From Rhodothermaceae bacterium Tc-Br11_B2g6_7 (GTDB taxonomy: Bacteria; Bacteroidota; Rhodothermia; Rhodothermales; Salinibacteraceae), in NCBI GenBank assembly GCA_001564055.1, contig LKNB01000002.1, positions 1 through 64,000 on the forward strand: a stretch of DNA of 64,000 bases, read 5' to 3'. Every line of letters starts with the position of its first letter. Positions within the stretch are counted from its first letter, which is position 1. A program made the position numbers and the translations under genes. The notes under the pieces were generated by a model. It searched no databases. It was not told the origin of the DNA and saw only the letters and a list, made by a program, of their open reading frames with translations. This document shows positions 42,833 through 52,664 of this stretch, one piece after another.

Positions 42833-44944
42833 TCAGGCCAGCATCAAGTCCACCTGGCGTTTCTCGATATTCGCACTCGTAACCGTCACCCGCACATCGG
42901 TCCCTGGCTTGAACGCACGTCCCGAATTCTTCCCGACGAGGCTGTAGTTCTCTTCATCGTACTCGTAGTAGTCGTCGTCCAGATCGCTAACGTGCACAAG
43001 GCCTTCGACGAGCAGATCGGTAAGCTCTACGAAGATGCCGAAGTTGGTCGCGCCGGAGACTACCCCGTCAAACGTCTCGCCCAGATGCGCGCGAACGTAC
43101 TCTACCTTCTTCAGCTTGACGGACTCGCGTTCGGCTTCCACCGCAACGCGCTCCCGCGCCGAGCAGTGCTCACACTTCGACTCAAGAGCATCCGCATTGG
43201 CCGGTTTGTCGCTCTCGGCGTAATGCTTCAGCAGGCGATGCACCATCAAATCCGGATACCGGCGGATGGGGCTGGTGAAGTGGCTGTAGAAAGGAAAGCC
43301 CAAGCCGTAGTGCCCGATGTTGTCGGTGGAGTAGATGGCCTTCGACATGGCGCGGAGGGCTGCCGTCTCAATGACGCTGGCTTCCGGAGCGCCGCGTACC
43401 GTTTCCAGCATACGGTTCAGTTCCGTCGAACGAACGTTGCCCTCCGAAAGCTCCATGTCGTACCCGAAGGCCCGGACGTAGGAGCTTAACTGCTGGATGC
43501 GTTCCTGATCGGGCTTCGCATGAATCCGATACACAAACGGTTTGGGGTTCTTGCGGTCGGCAATATGCCGCGCCACCGTTTGGTTCGCCAGCAACATGAA
43601 CTCTTCCACGAGCCGGTTGGCGGGCATGCGCTCCTTCTTGACGATATTCTCCGGGTGGCCTTCATCATCCAGGATGACCTTTACCTCGGGCAAGTCGAAG
43701 TCAACCGAGCCCGTACGCATGCGCTTTTTGGTAAGCGTCTTGGCCAGGCGGTTGGCCTGTACGATGCGCGCGGCGGCGTCGTGCTCGGGATAGCCGCCAT
43801 CGATGAAGTTCTGTGCGTCATCGTAGGTGAAGCGGTGATCTGAGTGGATGACGGTCTCTGCGATCTTGTAGTCCACGACGTCGCCCTGCGGGGTTACCTG
43901 CATGATGCAGGAGTAGGCCAGTTTATCTTCGTTGGGGCGAAGCGAGCATACCTTGTTCGAGAGTTTTTCGGGCAGCATGGGAATCGTGCGGTCCACGAGA
44001 TACACACTGTTACCACGCTCAAAGCCTTCGTCGTCCAGCTTAGTGTTAGGTTCTACGTAGTAGCTCACATCGGCAATGTGCACGCCAATTTCGTAGGTGC
44101 CATCCTCTTGCTGCTCGATGTGGATCGCGTCATCGAAATCTTTGGCGTCTTCCGGGTCAATGGTGAAGACGAACGTGTCACGTAGATCCAGGCGGCGCTC
44201 GATCTCACGCGCCGGAATTTCATCGGGAATCGCCGCGGCCTCGTCCTCGACACCGTCGGGAAAGTCGGCTCGGACGTCAAGGCTGAGCGCGACGGACAGC
44301 ACCTGTACGCCAGGGTCTTCGGCATCGCCTATAACCTGCAGCACCCGCCCTTCCGGAGATGCTTTTCGGCTTTCAAACTTGTCAATGGAGGCCATGACCT
44401 TCTTGCCATCCGTGGCGCCATTGAACGCCTTCCCCGGAATAAACACATCCTGCGTAATGCGCTGATTGTCTGGCTTTACAAACGCATAGTCCCCTTTGCT
44501 CAGAAAGGTACCCACGACTTGCGTCCGGTTCCGCTCTACCACTTCGTCGACACGGGCTTCCCGGCGTTTATCGCCACGGGCGGGGGCGCCCATGGTTACG
44601 CGTACGAGGTCGCCATCCAGAGCGGTGCCCATGTTGGCCTCACGCACAAAGAGGTCCTCCTCAAAACCTTCCACATCGACAAAGCCAAAGCCTTTGGCAT
44701 TTACATGTAAGAGGCCCTCCGTGGTAGACTTGGTGGACTGGAGCGTGAACCTACCCTTGGTCTTGCCAATCACGTTTTTGTTTTCCATCTCGGCCAGTAC
44801 CGACTGGAACTGCTGGTACGCCTTCCGGTCCTCAATGCCGAGCTCGTTGGCGATCTGCTTGGGGCGAAGGGCTTCGCCATTCTTGTTCTTGAGGAGCTCG
44901 ATGATGTCGCGCCGCATCTGTTTGCGGCTGGGGAAATAACTCAA
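42833..44944 (-). CDS. rnr: Ribonuclease R (3'-5' exoribonuclease)
   Basis: This 703-residue RNase II superfamily enzyme degrades structured RNA. Domains in order are a winged helix (about 10-50), two cold-shock domains (about 70-220), the RNB catalytic domain with DPEDAKDFDD at 263-272 as Mg2+ ligands, the CEHCSARERVAVEAERE helix and a C-terminal S1 domain (VSGATNFGIFVELTDLLVEGLVHVSDL). The frame begins with TTG at 44944; an ATG at 44917 is an alternative and would remove nine residues. The length matches Bacteroidota RNase R. The upstream gap to tamB holds a hairpin. Confidence 0.95.
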   Translation of the reverse strand: MSYFPSRKQMRRDIIELLKNKNGEALRPKQIANELGIEDRKAYQQFQSVLAEMENKNVIGKTKGRFTLQSTKSTTEGLLHVNAKGFGFVDVEGFEEDLFVREANMGTALDGDLVRVTMGAPARGDKRREARVDEVVERNRTQVVGTFLSKGDYAFVKPDNQRITQDVFIPGKAFNGATDGKKVMASIDKFESRKASPEGRVLQVIGDAEDPGVQVLSVALSLDVRADFPDGVEDEAAAIPDEIPAREIERRLDLRDTFVFTIDPEDAKDFDDAIHIEQQEDGTYEIGVHIADVSYYVEPNTKLDDEGFERGNSVYLVDRTIPMLPEKLSNKVCSLRPNEDKLAYSCIMQVTPQGDVVDYKIAETVIHSDHRFTYDDAQNFIDGGYPEHDAAARIVQANRLAKTLTKKRMRTGSVDFDLPEVKVILDDEGHPENIVKKERMPANRLVEEFMLLANQTVARHIADRKNPKPFVYRIHAKPDQERIQQLSSYVRAFGYDMELSEGNVRSTELNRMLETVRGAPEASVIETAALRAMSKAIYSTDNIGHYGLGFPFYSHFTSPIRRYPDLMVHRLLKHYAESDKPANADALESKCEHCSARERVAVEAERESVKLKKVEYVRAHLGETFDGVVSGATNFGIFVELTDLLVEGLVHVSDLDDDYYEYDEENYSLVGKNSGRAFKPGTDVRVTVTSANIEKRQVDLMLA

Positions 44945-44975
44945 CGTCGTGTGATGTCAACTGTAGATAAAAGGC

Positions 44976-44994
44976 TGATGGCCGGTAGCCATCA
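44976..44994 (-). terminator. Hairpin between tamB and rnr, possible terminator
   Basis: On the minus strand TGATGGC / GCCATCA form a perfect 7-bp stem with a 5-base loop, followed by GCCTTTTATC. It lies 137 bases after the tamB stop and 31 bases before the RNase R start, so it could end the tamB transcript or be a leader structure of rnr. Confidence 0.4.
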
Positions 44995-45131
44995 AAGGGG
45001 AACTGCACCAAGGGTTGCCGCCAGGCGACAGCTGCGGTGCGGGTTTGTAAATATGATTCATGGCTTTCACGAAGCGGTGGACTAAAAGGTCACCATTAGC
45101 CAAACGTTAACACCGCAACAGCTCAAGCGGC

Positions 45132-48100
45132 TCAGTTGGACGATACGGGCGGAGGCAGGTCGGCCTCGTCGGGTGGAGGCGCAGGCTCCTCTGTGCTTTC
45201 GTGATCGGTGCGGAACAGCGACGTGAAGGATGTGAACTGGCGCTGATAGGAGAGCCCGGCACCGGTGGTGTTGATAAATTGGTTGGCATCCAGCAGGTCG
45301 CCCTCGCGCCTGTAGAAGACCTCTACCGAAACAGCACGTGAGAGCCGGACCTCCACCACAAACTCCCCCTCCAGCCCTTGCTGGCTGAGGTCGCCACTGG
45401 CGTCGTCGCGCAGCTCACGTCCACCGGAGTAAACCCCCTGCCCACGAATGAGCAGCCGGTCGTCGAGCAAGCGAAGCGCGAGCCCGTAGGTGACGTCCAA
45501 GTCCTGGACGTTCTCATCGCCCTGCACGCCCAGCGTGACGTCCACGTTTGGCAGCACCTCGTTAATGTATCGGTTGAGCTGGCTGCCCACGAGTTGCGAG
45601 AGGCTGTTGAACGCCGAGCCGGTCAGGAAGGCGCCGTCGCCGGTTTCGGTGGTGAGCAAGAACGAATTGGTGATGAGCACGCTGGTCGCCAGTTCCGTAG
45701 AGAGGCCGGGCTGGTTCAGGAGGGCCTGGAGCTGCTCGGTGGCCAGCCCACTCCGGTCGCGGGCATCAAGCTGCAGGCTGAGGTCAATCTGCGGACTGGA
45801 GACGCGGCCGGTAATGTCCAGCAACACGGAGAGGGGGATGGGTGGGCCATCGGATTGGCCCGCCGGGAGCCCGGCACGGGAGGCCCGGGTACGAAAAGCC
45901 GCCTGGATATCGAGGCTGGCGTCAATGGGGTCGCCATCCCAGGTGATGGTGCCCTCGTTGATGTTGAAGCGGCGAACAAACACCTCGCCGGCGGTAAACA
46001 GGTAGTCCCCGGAGGTCACGGCAAACGTACCGAAGGTGAGCCACTCGCCTTCCTGGCGCTGCAACTGAATACGACCACCTCCTACCGCACGCACAACCTC
46101 GCCCAGTAGCGGGTCGATGACGAGGTTAACGGTGGAGCCTTCAGGGGCATTAAAGTTAAGGTCGAGGTCAAGGCCATCCAGAAAGGAGCGCTCCGTCTCG
46201 GGGCGGTCGGCAAAAATGTTGGCGCGGCGTGCCAGCTGCATCCGATCGGCTTGCTCATCGGCTTCATCGGCGTAGACGATAAAGCCTGAATCGACCGCAT
46301 CTTCAGCGTCGACAATGGGGATAAACACTTCGCTCCGGGGACTGGTCTCAGCGTCCGGTGCGGAAAGTACCGCCTCAAAGACGGGCCCGGTGAGGCTCGC
46401 CTCGCCTGAGGCCCAGATCTCACCGTAAAAGGGCAGCGCGCGGTCGTCCCGCACATTCATGATGCGGAGCTCATCCAGCCGCGCGTCCAGGTTGAAGGAG
46501 AAAAACTCGTACGCGTTGAAGTTCACGATACCAGAGACCTGGCCTTCTCCGGCGGTGGGGTCGCGGACGGTCACCTCCTCAAGCACAATACCCTCCCGGG
46601 TCACCGCTACGGGCCCGCTGACATCATACGCCAGATTAAACCGCGGGATGGATAGCCCCCCGTCGCTCAGGGTAAGGTTTGCGTCGAACGTGGGGTCAGT
46701 GAACGGACCCGTGACGGTCCCGCGCCCGCTGAATGTGCCCTTCACATCGGAGACCACATCGGGAAACAGAAAATCGAAAAAGAAGGCGCTAAGGGCATCA
46801 ACCTCCAGCGACAGGTCCAGGTCACTGGGCGTGGGCGGGGTGTCCTCATCGCCGGGGGTAGGTAACTCGAATGTGCCCGCGACGCGAATATCGTTGCGCT
46901 CGATGCGTGCTTGGGTGGAGGTCCCGTAGATCATCGCTGGCGCCTCTCCATCGGCATACGGCGTCAGGGCCGCCTCCACGGCTACCCCGGTACCGCGCGT
47001 CTGGTACCCGCTTCGAAGCTGGAGCCGGCCGAGGAGGCGGTCGTCATAGCTCACCGCGTCCACCTCCACCTGCCCGGTAACCTCCGGGGCTTGCCGATTG
47101 GTGAGAGCCAGGGTACCACTGGCCAGCCCCCCAATCGGGCGTCCACCGGCAAAGATATCTGCAATCGGTTGCAAGCCGACCGTATTAAACGCTACGTGCA
47201 GCGTGTCGTCTGGGAGGTTCGACCATGCCCCCTCCACGGCGATCCGCTGTTGCTCGTCTGTCACGGGATGTCGGCTTTCCAAGGCAATCTCGGGGACCAC
47301 CAGCGCATCGCTGTACCAGTCAGCCGTGGCGCCTGCCGAGCCTGTTTCCCAGACGTAGGGCCCAGTGGCCCATCGGAGGGTCTCCAGCGTCAACCGCTGA
47401 CGGTCCGGGAGCGACTCCAGGCGGAGGTCCACCTGCAATGGGTCCTCCTGCCGCAACCGCTCCGACTGATGGCTGAGCGTGGCAATGTGCCCGTCGGTGT
47501 GGAGGTCGGTGTGTGACCGGCCCACCACCTGCCCGCCTACGTGCATGGAGTCTGCGGTGAGCTGTGCAGACGCCGTGGGCGCGAACGGCTCGCCGGGCTG
47601 CTCCGAGGTGTTCAGTTGAAACGCCAGACGGGGCATATGCAGGAGCACCGAGGCCTCGTCGAAGCGCTGCGCTTGCAGCATACCGTCCAGCGCGAGTGTG
47701 TCAGCAGCAGCGCTAAGCGTAATTGCTCCATTCAGATGGTCCAGGCGTGGCAACGCAACAGGCACCAGCGCCCGGATGATATCGGGTCGGTCCAGGTCCA
47801 GTGTGGCGTCCAGCGCTATGGACGGCAGGGCAGGGGCGTCGCGAGTGTTTGGTAATCGGTCGGCGGTCAGCGTAGCGCGTAGCTCAGAATCGGAGACCTC
47901 CTGTCCCGCCCGTGTTTTTGCGCTTTCAGTGGCGATCCGCTCGCGTACGGCTGTGATCCATCGCGTGGCAGTGGTCTGTATTGCGCTCCACGAGTCGTCG
48001 GTGTCCACCTGTAACTGGCCAAGGTCACCGGTAAGAGAAAACTGCGGCTGGCCAGAGCCCGGGGGAGATAGCGTGAATTCCGTATCAAAGGACGGGATTT

Positions 48101-49895
48101 CGGCCAGGCGTGTGTCATAGGCGAGGAGGGAGGGCGCGAATGCCACGGTAGCGGTCGCACCAAGCGCATCCTCCGAGCGCCCGGTACCTTCTACCGTCGC
48201 CGTGAGATTCAGGCGGGAGCGGACGTCCTCTCGCGAGAGCAGGTGACCGAGGTCAAAGTCTTGCAGTGACGCTTCTGCCGTGTATGCCGGTGTGCTATCG
48301 CTCCAGGAAAGCCGGCCCTGCACCTGGAGGCGGTGTCCGTTTGCTGGTGAAAGGTCCCGCCGGATATCGGCGATTCGGCCAGGAAACTGGGCCAGGTCAA
48401 CCGATACATACGCTACTTCATCGGATACGTCAAGGGAGGCAGCTGTGGCATCCAGGTGCACGTCGCCGATTGAGGAGGTGCCAAGTTGTAGGGCAGCGGA
48501 GCTTTGCAGGGATGCCCACGTACGGCCTTCCGCCTCGGCCTCCAGCCGCCCTGTCAGCGCGCCTTCCAGCCGAGGCTGGACCGTCCACGCCGCAGGATTG
48601 ACGTTTTCGAATCCGACGTCCGCCGATCCCACGTATGCCTGCTTCGGCGTGCGGGAGAAGGCAACATCTCCCGCCATCTGCCCGGCACCGGTCTGGAGCT
48701 CAAGCTGATGCCTGGAGGTAAGGCGCCACGGCTGGTCCGTGGCCCATTCGAGGGTGCCAACCGTTTCGAGTCGCCCCTCAACGGGACCCACCGTCCGTAA
48801 ACGGGATACGTCACCCGCTGGATATAGCGCGGCCACATCGTCTGCGTCGACGTACAGATCGGTAAGGGCGACGTCGGCATCCACCATGGTGGGCCAGCCG
48901 AACACGGTGCCGCTGAGCGTTGCCCGAGAAGCGCCACGGGCCACCGTCAGGGAGTCGATCAGCAACTCCTCCAGCGGTCCACGAAGGGTACCCTGGAGTT
49001 GTGCCTCATCGCGTAGGGGCAAGGCCGGAAAGAGCCGCTGTAGTTCGGTGAACTGTAGCCGGGAGGGCTCCACGTCAACGCGTACGTTGGCAGACGGCAG
49101 CGCCTCCCGAGAGCGACCGCCATCAAGCGAGGCGCTTGCCTGTAGCGCGGTACCGCCAAGCTCCATGTGCAACGCATTGAGCGCAACAAGGGCGTCTTCA
49201 AAAACGATTTGGCCCGAGAGCTTGCGGAGCGGCAAGTCGTGCGTCGGCAGGTGGGCGCTCAGGGCGCGCACATCCAGCAACCCAACCCCGTCGGCCCACT
49301 CCACCGTCGTCTCCAGATCCAGCGCCTCTACCCGATCGTTCCGCCAGTTGAACACCAGCGCGGGATCATTCTGCGCCGGCTGTGCGGTGGTACTGGTCGT
49401 TTCGAGGGTCCCATTATATATCTGGACCAGGGAAGAGGTAAAGGCCCAGGGACGGCTCGTCTCCGTGTCGATCTCCGCAGAGGCCGGATTGCGCTGCGTG
49501 AGTGCAGCCGCGATATTCCAGGTACCGGCGCTGTCCTCCACAACCGATAGGGTAGGCTGATGGAGGTGCAGCGCGCGCACCGCTATCTCCCGCCCCCAGA
49601 GGGCACGCCACGACGGTCGGGCCACCACCGAATCCACCGTAACGACCACCCGGCCGGCCGGGTCGCGGAGCTCGACGTCCGTGGCAAACAGATCTTGCGC
49701 GAGGTTGCCCGTCAGCTTTCCGATCCGGAGCTCCCCGGCAAATTGCTGGTCGAACTGTCGCTCAATTTCTACTTGCAGCGCGTCGCGGCCTACTTGTGTG
49801 CGCGTCAGACCAAAGTACAGAAGTGCGCCCAGCAGGAGCGTCCATAACGCCCCCTTGATGAGCCAGGCAGGAATCTTGAGCAGGTAGCGGAGCAT
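45132..49895 (-). CDS. tamB: TamB/DUF490 family translocation and assembly protein
   Basis: This 1587-residue envelope protein starts with one membrane anchor (about 7-27, LIKGALWTLLLGALLYFGL). It continues as a very long repetitive beta-rich region typical of AsmA/TamB bridge proteins, and ends with the DUF490 domain (about 1200-1560) with DITGRVSSPQIDLSLQLDA, QLVGSQLNRYINEVLPN and LGVQGDEN-type strands. TamB-like proteins span the periplasm and are implicated in lipid transport and outer-membrane protein assembly. No TamA/BamA gene is adjacent. An intrinsic terminator for the upstream aroB lies just before its start. Confidence 0.9.
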   Translation of the reverse strand: MLRYLLKIPAWLIKGALWTLLLGALLYFGLTRTQVGRDALQVEIERQFDQQFAGELRIGKLTGNLAQDLFATDVELRDPAGRVVVTVDSVVARPSWRALWGREIAVRALHLHQPTLSVVEDSAGTWNIAAALTQRNPASAEIDTETSRPWAFTSSLVQIYNGTLETTSTTAQPAQNDPALVFNWRNDRVEALDLETTVEWADGVGLLDVRALSAHLPTHDLPLRKLSGQIVFEDALVALNALHMELGGTALQASASLDGGRSREALPSANVRVDVEPSRLQFTELQRLFPALPLRDEAQLQGTLRGPLEELLIDSLTVARGASRATLSGTVFGWPTMVDADVALTDLYVDADDVAALYPAGDVSRLRTVGPVEGRLETVGTLEWATDQPWRLTSRHQLELQTGAGQMAGDVAFSRTPKQAYVGSADVGFENVNPAAWTVQPRLEGALTGRLEAEAEGRTWASLQSSAALQLGTSSIGDVHLDATAASLDVSDEVAYVSVDLAQFPGRIADIRRDLSPANGHRLQVQGRLSWSDSTPAYTAEASLQDFDLGHLLSREDVRSRLNLTATVEGTGRSEDALGATATVAFAPSLLAYDTRLAEIPSFDTEFTLSPPGSGQPQFSLTGDLGQLQVDTDDSWSAIQTTATRWITAVRERIATESAKTRAGQEVSDSELRATLTADRLPNTRDAPALPSIALDATLDLDRPDIIRALVPVALPRLDHLNGAITLSAAADTLALDGMLQAQRFDEASVLLHMPRLAFQLNTSEQPGEPFAPTASAQLTADSMHVGGQVVGRSHTDLHTDGHIATLSHQSERLRQEDPLQVDLRLESLPDRQRLTLETLRWATGPYVWETGSAGATADWYSDALVVPEIALESRHPVTDEQQRIAVEGAWSNLPDDTLHVAFNTVGLQPIADIFAGGRPIGGLASGTLALTNRQAPEVTGQVEVDAVSYDDRLLGRLQLRSGYQTRGTGVAVEAALTPYADGEAPAMIYGTSTQARIERNDIRVAGTFELPTPGDEDTPPTPSDLDLSLEVDALSAFFFDFLFPDVVSDVKGTFSGRGTVTGPFTDPTFDANLTLSDGGLSIPRFNLAYDVSGPVAVTREGIVLEEVTVRDPTAGEGQVSGIVNFNAYEFFSFNLDARLDELRIMNVRDDRALPFYGEIWASGEASLTGPVFEAVLSAPDAETSPRSEVFIPIVDAEDAVDSGFIVYADEADEQADRMQLARRANIFADRPETERSFLDGLDLDLNFNAPEGSTVNLVIDPLLGEVVRAVGGGRIQLQRQEGEWLTFGTFAVTSGDYLFTAGEVFVRRFNINEGTITWDGDPIDASLDIQAAFRTRASRAGLPAGQSDGPPIPLSVLLDITGRVSSPQIDLSLQLDARDRSGLATEQLQALLNQPGLSTELATSVLITNSFLLTTETGDGAFLTGSAFNSLSQLVGSQLNRYINEVLPNVDVTLGVQGDENVQDLDVTYGLALRLLDDRLLIRGQGVYSGGRELRDDASGDLSQQGLEGEFVVEVRLSRAVSVEVFYRREGDLLDANQFINTTGAGLSYQRQFTSFTSLFRTDHESTEEPAPPPDEADLPPPVSSN

Positions 49896-49912
49896 GGAGG
49901 CGGACGTTCAGC

Positions 49913-49942
49913 AAAAAGGCCGCCCACAGACGAGTGGGGCGG
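49913..49942 (-). terminator. Intrinsic terminator after aroB
   Basis: On the minus strand a GC-rich stem (about 8-9 bp with one bulge; arms 49934-49942 and 49918-49927, loop 49928-49933) is followed directly by five T residues (complement of 49913-49917). It lies about 85 bases past the aroB stop and 18 bases before the tamB start codon. Confidence 0.6.
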
Positions 49943-50027
49943 ACGTATCAAAGCAATCGCTTAACACGGAACGGCTCCTTTAACCTTGTGTGCCGTAAAA
50001 CGCGTCACCTACGGCTGTTTCGGCCAA

Positions 50028-51158
50028 TTATTCGTTCGATGCGGCCGTGGTGGTGAGGCGAAGGGGACTCTCGGCGAGGGTGTCGGCCCAGGCGTCGTAG
50101 ATTACTTGCGCGGGGACGTCCGTCGTGATGTACGGGTCGCCAATGGCGCGCAGCAGCACGTACCGCACCGTTCCGTTCTTCACCTTCTTGTCGTGCTGCA
50201 TAGACGCCATCAGATCGCCGCGCGCGACCGACTGAACCGAGGCATCGACCGGGAATCCCTGCACTATTTCCAGCGCCCGCACAAGCGACGGATGGGGGGT
50301 CAGCCGGTGCGACACGCGCAGCGCCACGCGCATCCCGAGGAAGACGGCCTCGCCGTGGGTCAGGACGCCATAGCCGCAGACGGATTCGAGCGCGTGCCCG
50401 AAGGTGTGCCCGAAGTTGAGCAGCGCGCGCTGCCCCTGCTCGTGCACATCATCGGCCACAAGGCCGGCCTTTATTGCCGCTGCGCGTTGCACCACCGACG
50501 ATACGCGCTGCGGCTCTCGGCTGAGCACGTCGGCATGGTAGGTTTCCAATTCGTCAAAGAAATCGGGGGCTGCGATGAGGGCATGTTTTACCACCTCCGC
50601 GAGACCGCTCTGCCATTCGCGGAGCGGTAGCGAATTAAGCGTGGTAGGGTCGGCGTTTACGAAGACGGGCTGATAGAACGCACCGATAAGATTTTTTCCG
50701 ACGGCATGATTGATTCCGGTTTTGCCGCCAATGCTGCTGTCGACTTGTGCGATGAGGGAGGTCGGTAAGTGTACCAGCGGAAGGCCGCGCAAGAGGGTGG
50801 CAGCGGCAAAGCCTGCCAGATCCCCGACCACACCGCCGCCGAGCGCCAACACGGGCGTCGCCCGGTCGATACCGGCGGTGAGCGTCGTATCGTAGATACG
50901 CTGCAAGGGAACGGGCGCCTTCGTCTGCTCCCCGGGTGGTAGAACAATAGGCACCACCGTGCGCCCTGCTTTCTCAAGCTGATGGGTCAGCGGGCGCAGG
51001 TAGTGCGCAGCGACATGCTCATCCGTGACGACTATCACCTGCGGGCTATCGAGCGCATGCGCATCCAGCAGGGCCGGCACGGTCGCCAGCCGCTCGGCAT
51101 ATAGCCCGTAGGGATGATGGGGCAGCGCAAGGGTATGAAAGGGTGCGGGGGAAGACAT
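50028..51158 (-). CDS. aroB: 3-dehydroquinate synthase
   Basis: This 376-residue NAD+- and metal-dependent enzyme makes 3-dehydroquinate from DAHP in the shikimate pathway. Motifs are VIVVTDEHVAAHY, the nucleotide loop GGGVVGDLAGFAA, HLPTSLIAQVDSSIGGKTGIN and NFGHTFGHALE with the metal-binding histidine. The ATG at 51158 is preferred over a GTG three codons upstream. It stands apart from other aro genes. A terminator-like hairpin with T-tract follows at 49913-49942. The upstream gene is divergent, with 141 bp between the starts. Confidence 0.96.
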   Translation of the reverse strand: MSSPAPFHTLALPHHPYGLYAERLATVPALLDAHALDSPQVIVVTDEHVAAHYLRPLTHQLEKAGRTVVPIVLPPGEQTKAPVPLQRIYDTTLTAGIDRATPVLALGGGVVGDLAGFAAATLLRGLPLVHLPTSLIAQVDSSIGGKTGINHAVGKNLIGAFYQPVFVNADPTTLNSLPLREWQSGLAEVVKHALIAAPDFFDELETYHADVLSREPQRVSSVVQRAAAIKAGLVADDVHEQGQRALLNFGHTFGHALESVCGYGVLTHGEAVFLGMRVALRVSHRLTPHPSLVRALEIVQGFPVDASVQSVARGDLMASMQHDKKVKNGTVRYVLLRAIGDPYITTDVPAQVIYDAWADTLAESPLRLTTTAASNE

Positions 51159-51299
51159 GCCGTACACGAAGCATTGAAAAGACAGTACGAATCGTACCTT
51201 AACCTGGGAGATACGGTCCCGCGACGCAGGCGCCAGCGGTGAACATCCAGCGAGAGCCGTCGTCCAACATTTCGTTTCTGTGTGTTATCAGCACCGCCC

Positions 51300-51872
51300 A
51301 TGTACTCAGTCCTCGACTTTGCCCATCACCTCACGGCCCGCGCACTGTCCGCAGGAGCCGTGGCGATCGATGCCACTGTCGGTAACGGGCACGATACCCT
51401 GCACCTGGCAAGCGCCGTGGGCCCGGGCGGCCACGTGCATGGGTTTGATCGGCAGGCCATCGCCATCCAACGAACGCGGCAGCGCCTGGCTACGGCGGGG
51501 GTCGCAGAGCGGGTGGACCTTCATGAGGCTTCCCACGCCACGATGGCCGCCACGCTTCCCAAGACGTTGCGCGGCGAGGTGAGCGCGGTTATGTTCAACC
51601 TCGGCTACCTCCCGGGAGCCGACCACGCGATTACCACCACTCCAGAAACCACCATCGACGCCCTGGAACAGGCGCTGGCCTTTCTGCAGCCAGGTGGCGT
51701 TATTACGGTTGTACTCTACACCGGGCATCCTGGCGGATCAGCCGAGGCACGTGCAGTCATGAAGTGGGCGGCCGGGCTGGATCAGGCGGCCGTGCAGGTG
51801 CTTTCCTATCGCTTTATCAACCAGGTCAACGCCCCGCCCGAGCTACTCGCGATACATCACCATGCGGCCTAA
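51300..51872 (+). CDS. MnmM/YtqB-like class I methyltransferase
   Basis: This 190-residue SAM-dependent enzyme has DATVGNGHDTLHLA as motif I, GFDRQAIAI as motif II, MFNLGYLPGADH and VLYTGHPGG, the signature of the rRNA_methylase/YtqB family. Bacillus YtqB (MnmM) methylates the nm5s2U34 wobble base of tRNA to mnm5s2U, so a tRNA wobble role is likely here. The ATG at 51300 fits the family start; a GTG at 51282 is possible. It is the first gene of a rightward operon and is followed 8 bp later by the NRDE gene. Confidence 0.85.
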   Translation: MYSVLDFAHHLTARALSAGAVAIDATVGNGHDTLHLASAVGPGGHVHGFDRQAIAIQRTRQRLATAGVAERVDLHEASHATMAATLPKTLRGEVSAVMFNLGYLPGADHAITTTPETTIDALEQALAFLQPGGVITVVLYTGHPGGSAEARAVMKWAAGLDQAAVQVLSYRFINQVNAPPELLAIHHHAA

Positions 51873-51880
51873 CTCCTTTC

Positions 51881-52639
51881 ATGTGCCTTCTTGTGTGGGC
51901 GTACGACATGCATCCGCGGTACCGTCTGGTGCTGGCTGGCAACCGCGATGAGTTTTTCGCACGGCCTACGGCGGCTGCAGCGCGGTGGCCGGAGCAGGCC
52001 GGCATGGTGGCCGGGCGTGACCTTCGGGCGGGGGGGACGTGGATGGGGGCGGGCAAGGGGCAGCGCTTCTGTGTAATCACCAACGTGCGAGATCCCGAAG
52101 CGCAGAAAACAACCGCACCCTCACGCGGGGGGCTCGTCACGGGCTATCTTCTTGGCGATAACTCCGCTATGGCGTATCGTAAGGCGGTGGCGCGCACACA
52201 ATCACAGTACAACGGCTACAATCTCCTGATTGGAGATGCCAGCTCCGTGCACTACACAAGCACAGCCGCTGCTGCGCACGCTATTGCACCCGGACTGTAC
52301 GGTTTGTCGAACGCTGTCCTGGATACACCCTGGCCAAAAGTAACGCGAGCTAAGGAGCGGCTACGTACCATCCTGTCCGGAGACGATGCGCTTGTGCCGG
52401 CCCTCTTTGACCTGCTCCAGGACGATACCCCAGCGCCCGATGATGCGCTGCCCGAAACCGGGGTCTCCCATGACTGGGAACGCGTCCTTTCACCAATTTT
52501 TATTTCCTCTCCGCGGTATGGCACGCGGGCCTCGACGGTCCTGCTACTGAATCGTACCGGGGGCGGGACGCTCGTAGAGCAAACCTACACCCCTGACGGA
52601 GCTGTTAGCAGGCGCCAGCGCTTCCCGTTACCGCCCTGA
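51881..52639 (+). CDS. NRDE/TANGO2 family protein
   Basis: This 252-residue protein begins MCLLVWAY and then HPRYRLVLAGNRDEFFARPT, the NRDE motif that names the family. Other family blocks are AGGTWMGAGKGQRF and GLYGLSNAVLDTPWPKV. Cys2 would become an N-terminal nucleophile after Met removal, as in Ntn-type hydrolases. Eukaryotic TANGO2 has been linked to Golgi organisation and heme or acyl-CoA handling; the bacterial function is unknown. It lies in the same operon as the methyltransferase and the hydrolase-OsmC gene. Confidence 0.88.
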   Translation: MCLLVWAYDMHPRYRLVLAGNRDEFFARPTAAAARWPEQAGMVAGRDLRAGGTWMGAGKGQRFCVITNVRDPEAQKTTAPSRGGLVTGYLLGDNSAMAYRKAVARTQSQYNGYNLLIGDASSVHYTSTAAAAHAIAPGLYGLSNAVLDTPWPKVTRAKERLRTILSGDDALVPALFDLLQDDTPAPDDALPETGVSHDWERVLSPIFISSPRYGTRASTVLLLNRTGGGTLVEQTYTPDGAVSRRQRFPLPP

Positions 52640-52664
52640 TTCTCCACTAACCCTGATCCAATAG

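Noticed and set aside
51881-52639. EgtC-type amidohydrolase for the ergothioneine pathway
   Set aside because: Although it begins with Met-Cys, the NRDE and GTWMG motifs place it in the TANGO2/NRDE family rather than the class II glutamine amidotransferase family of EgtC.
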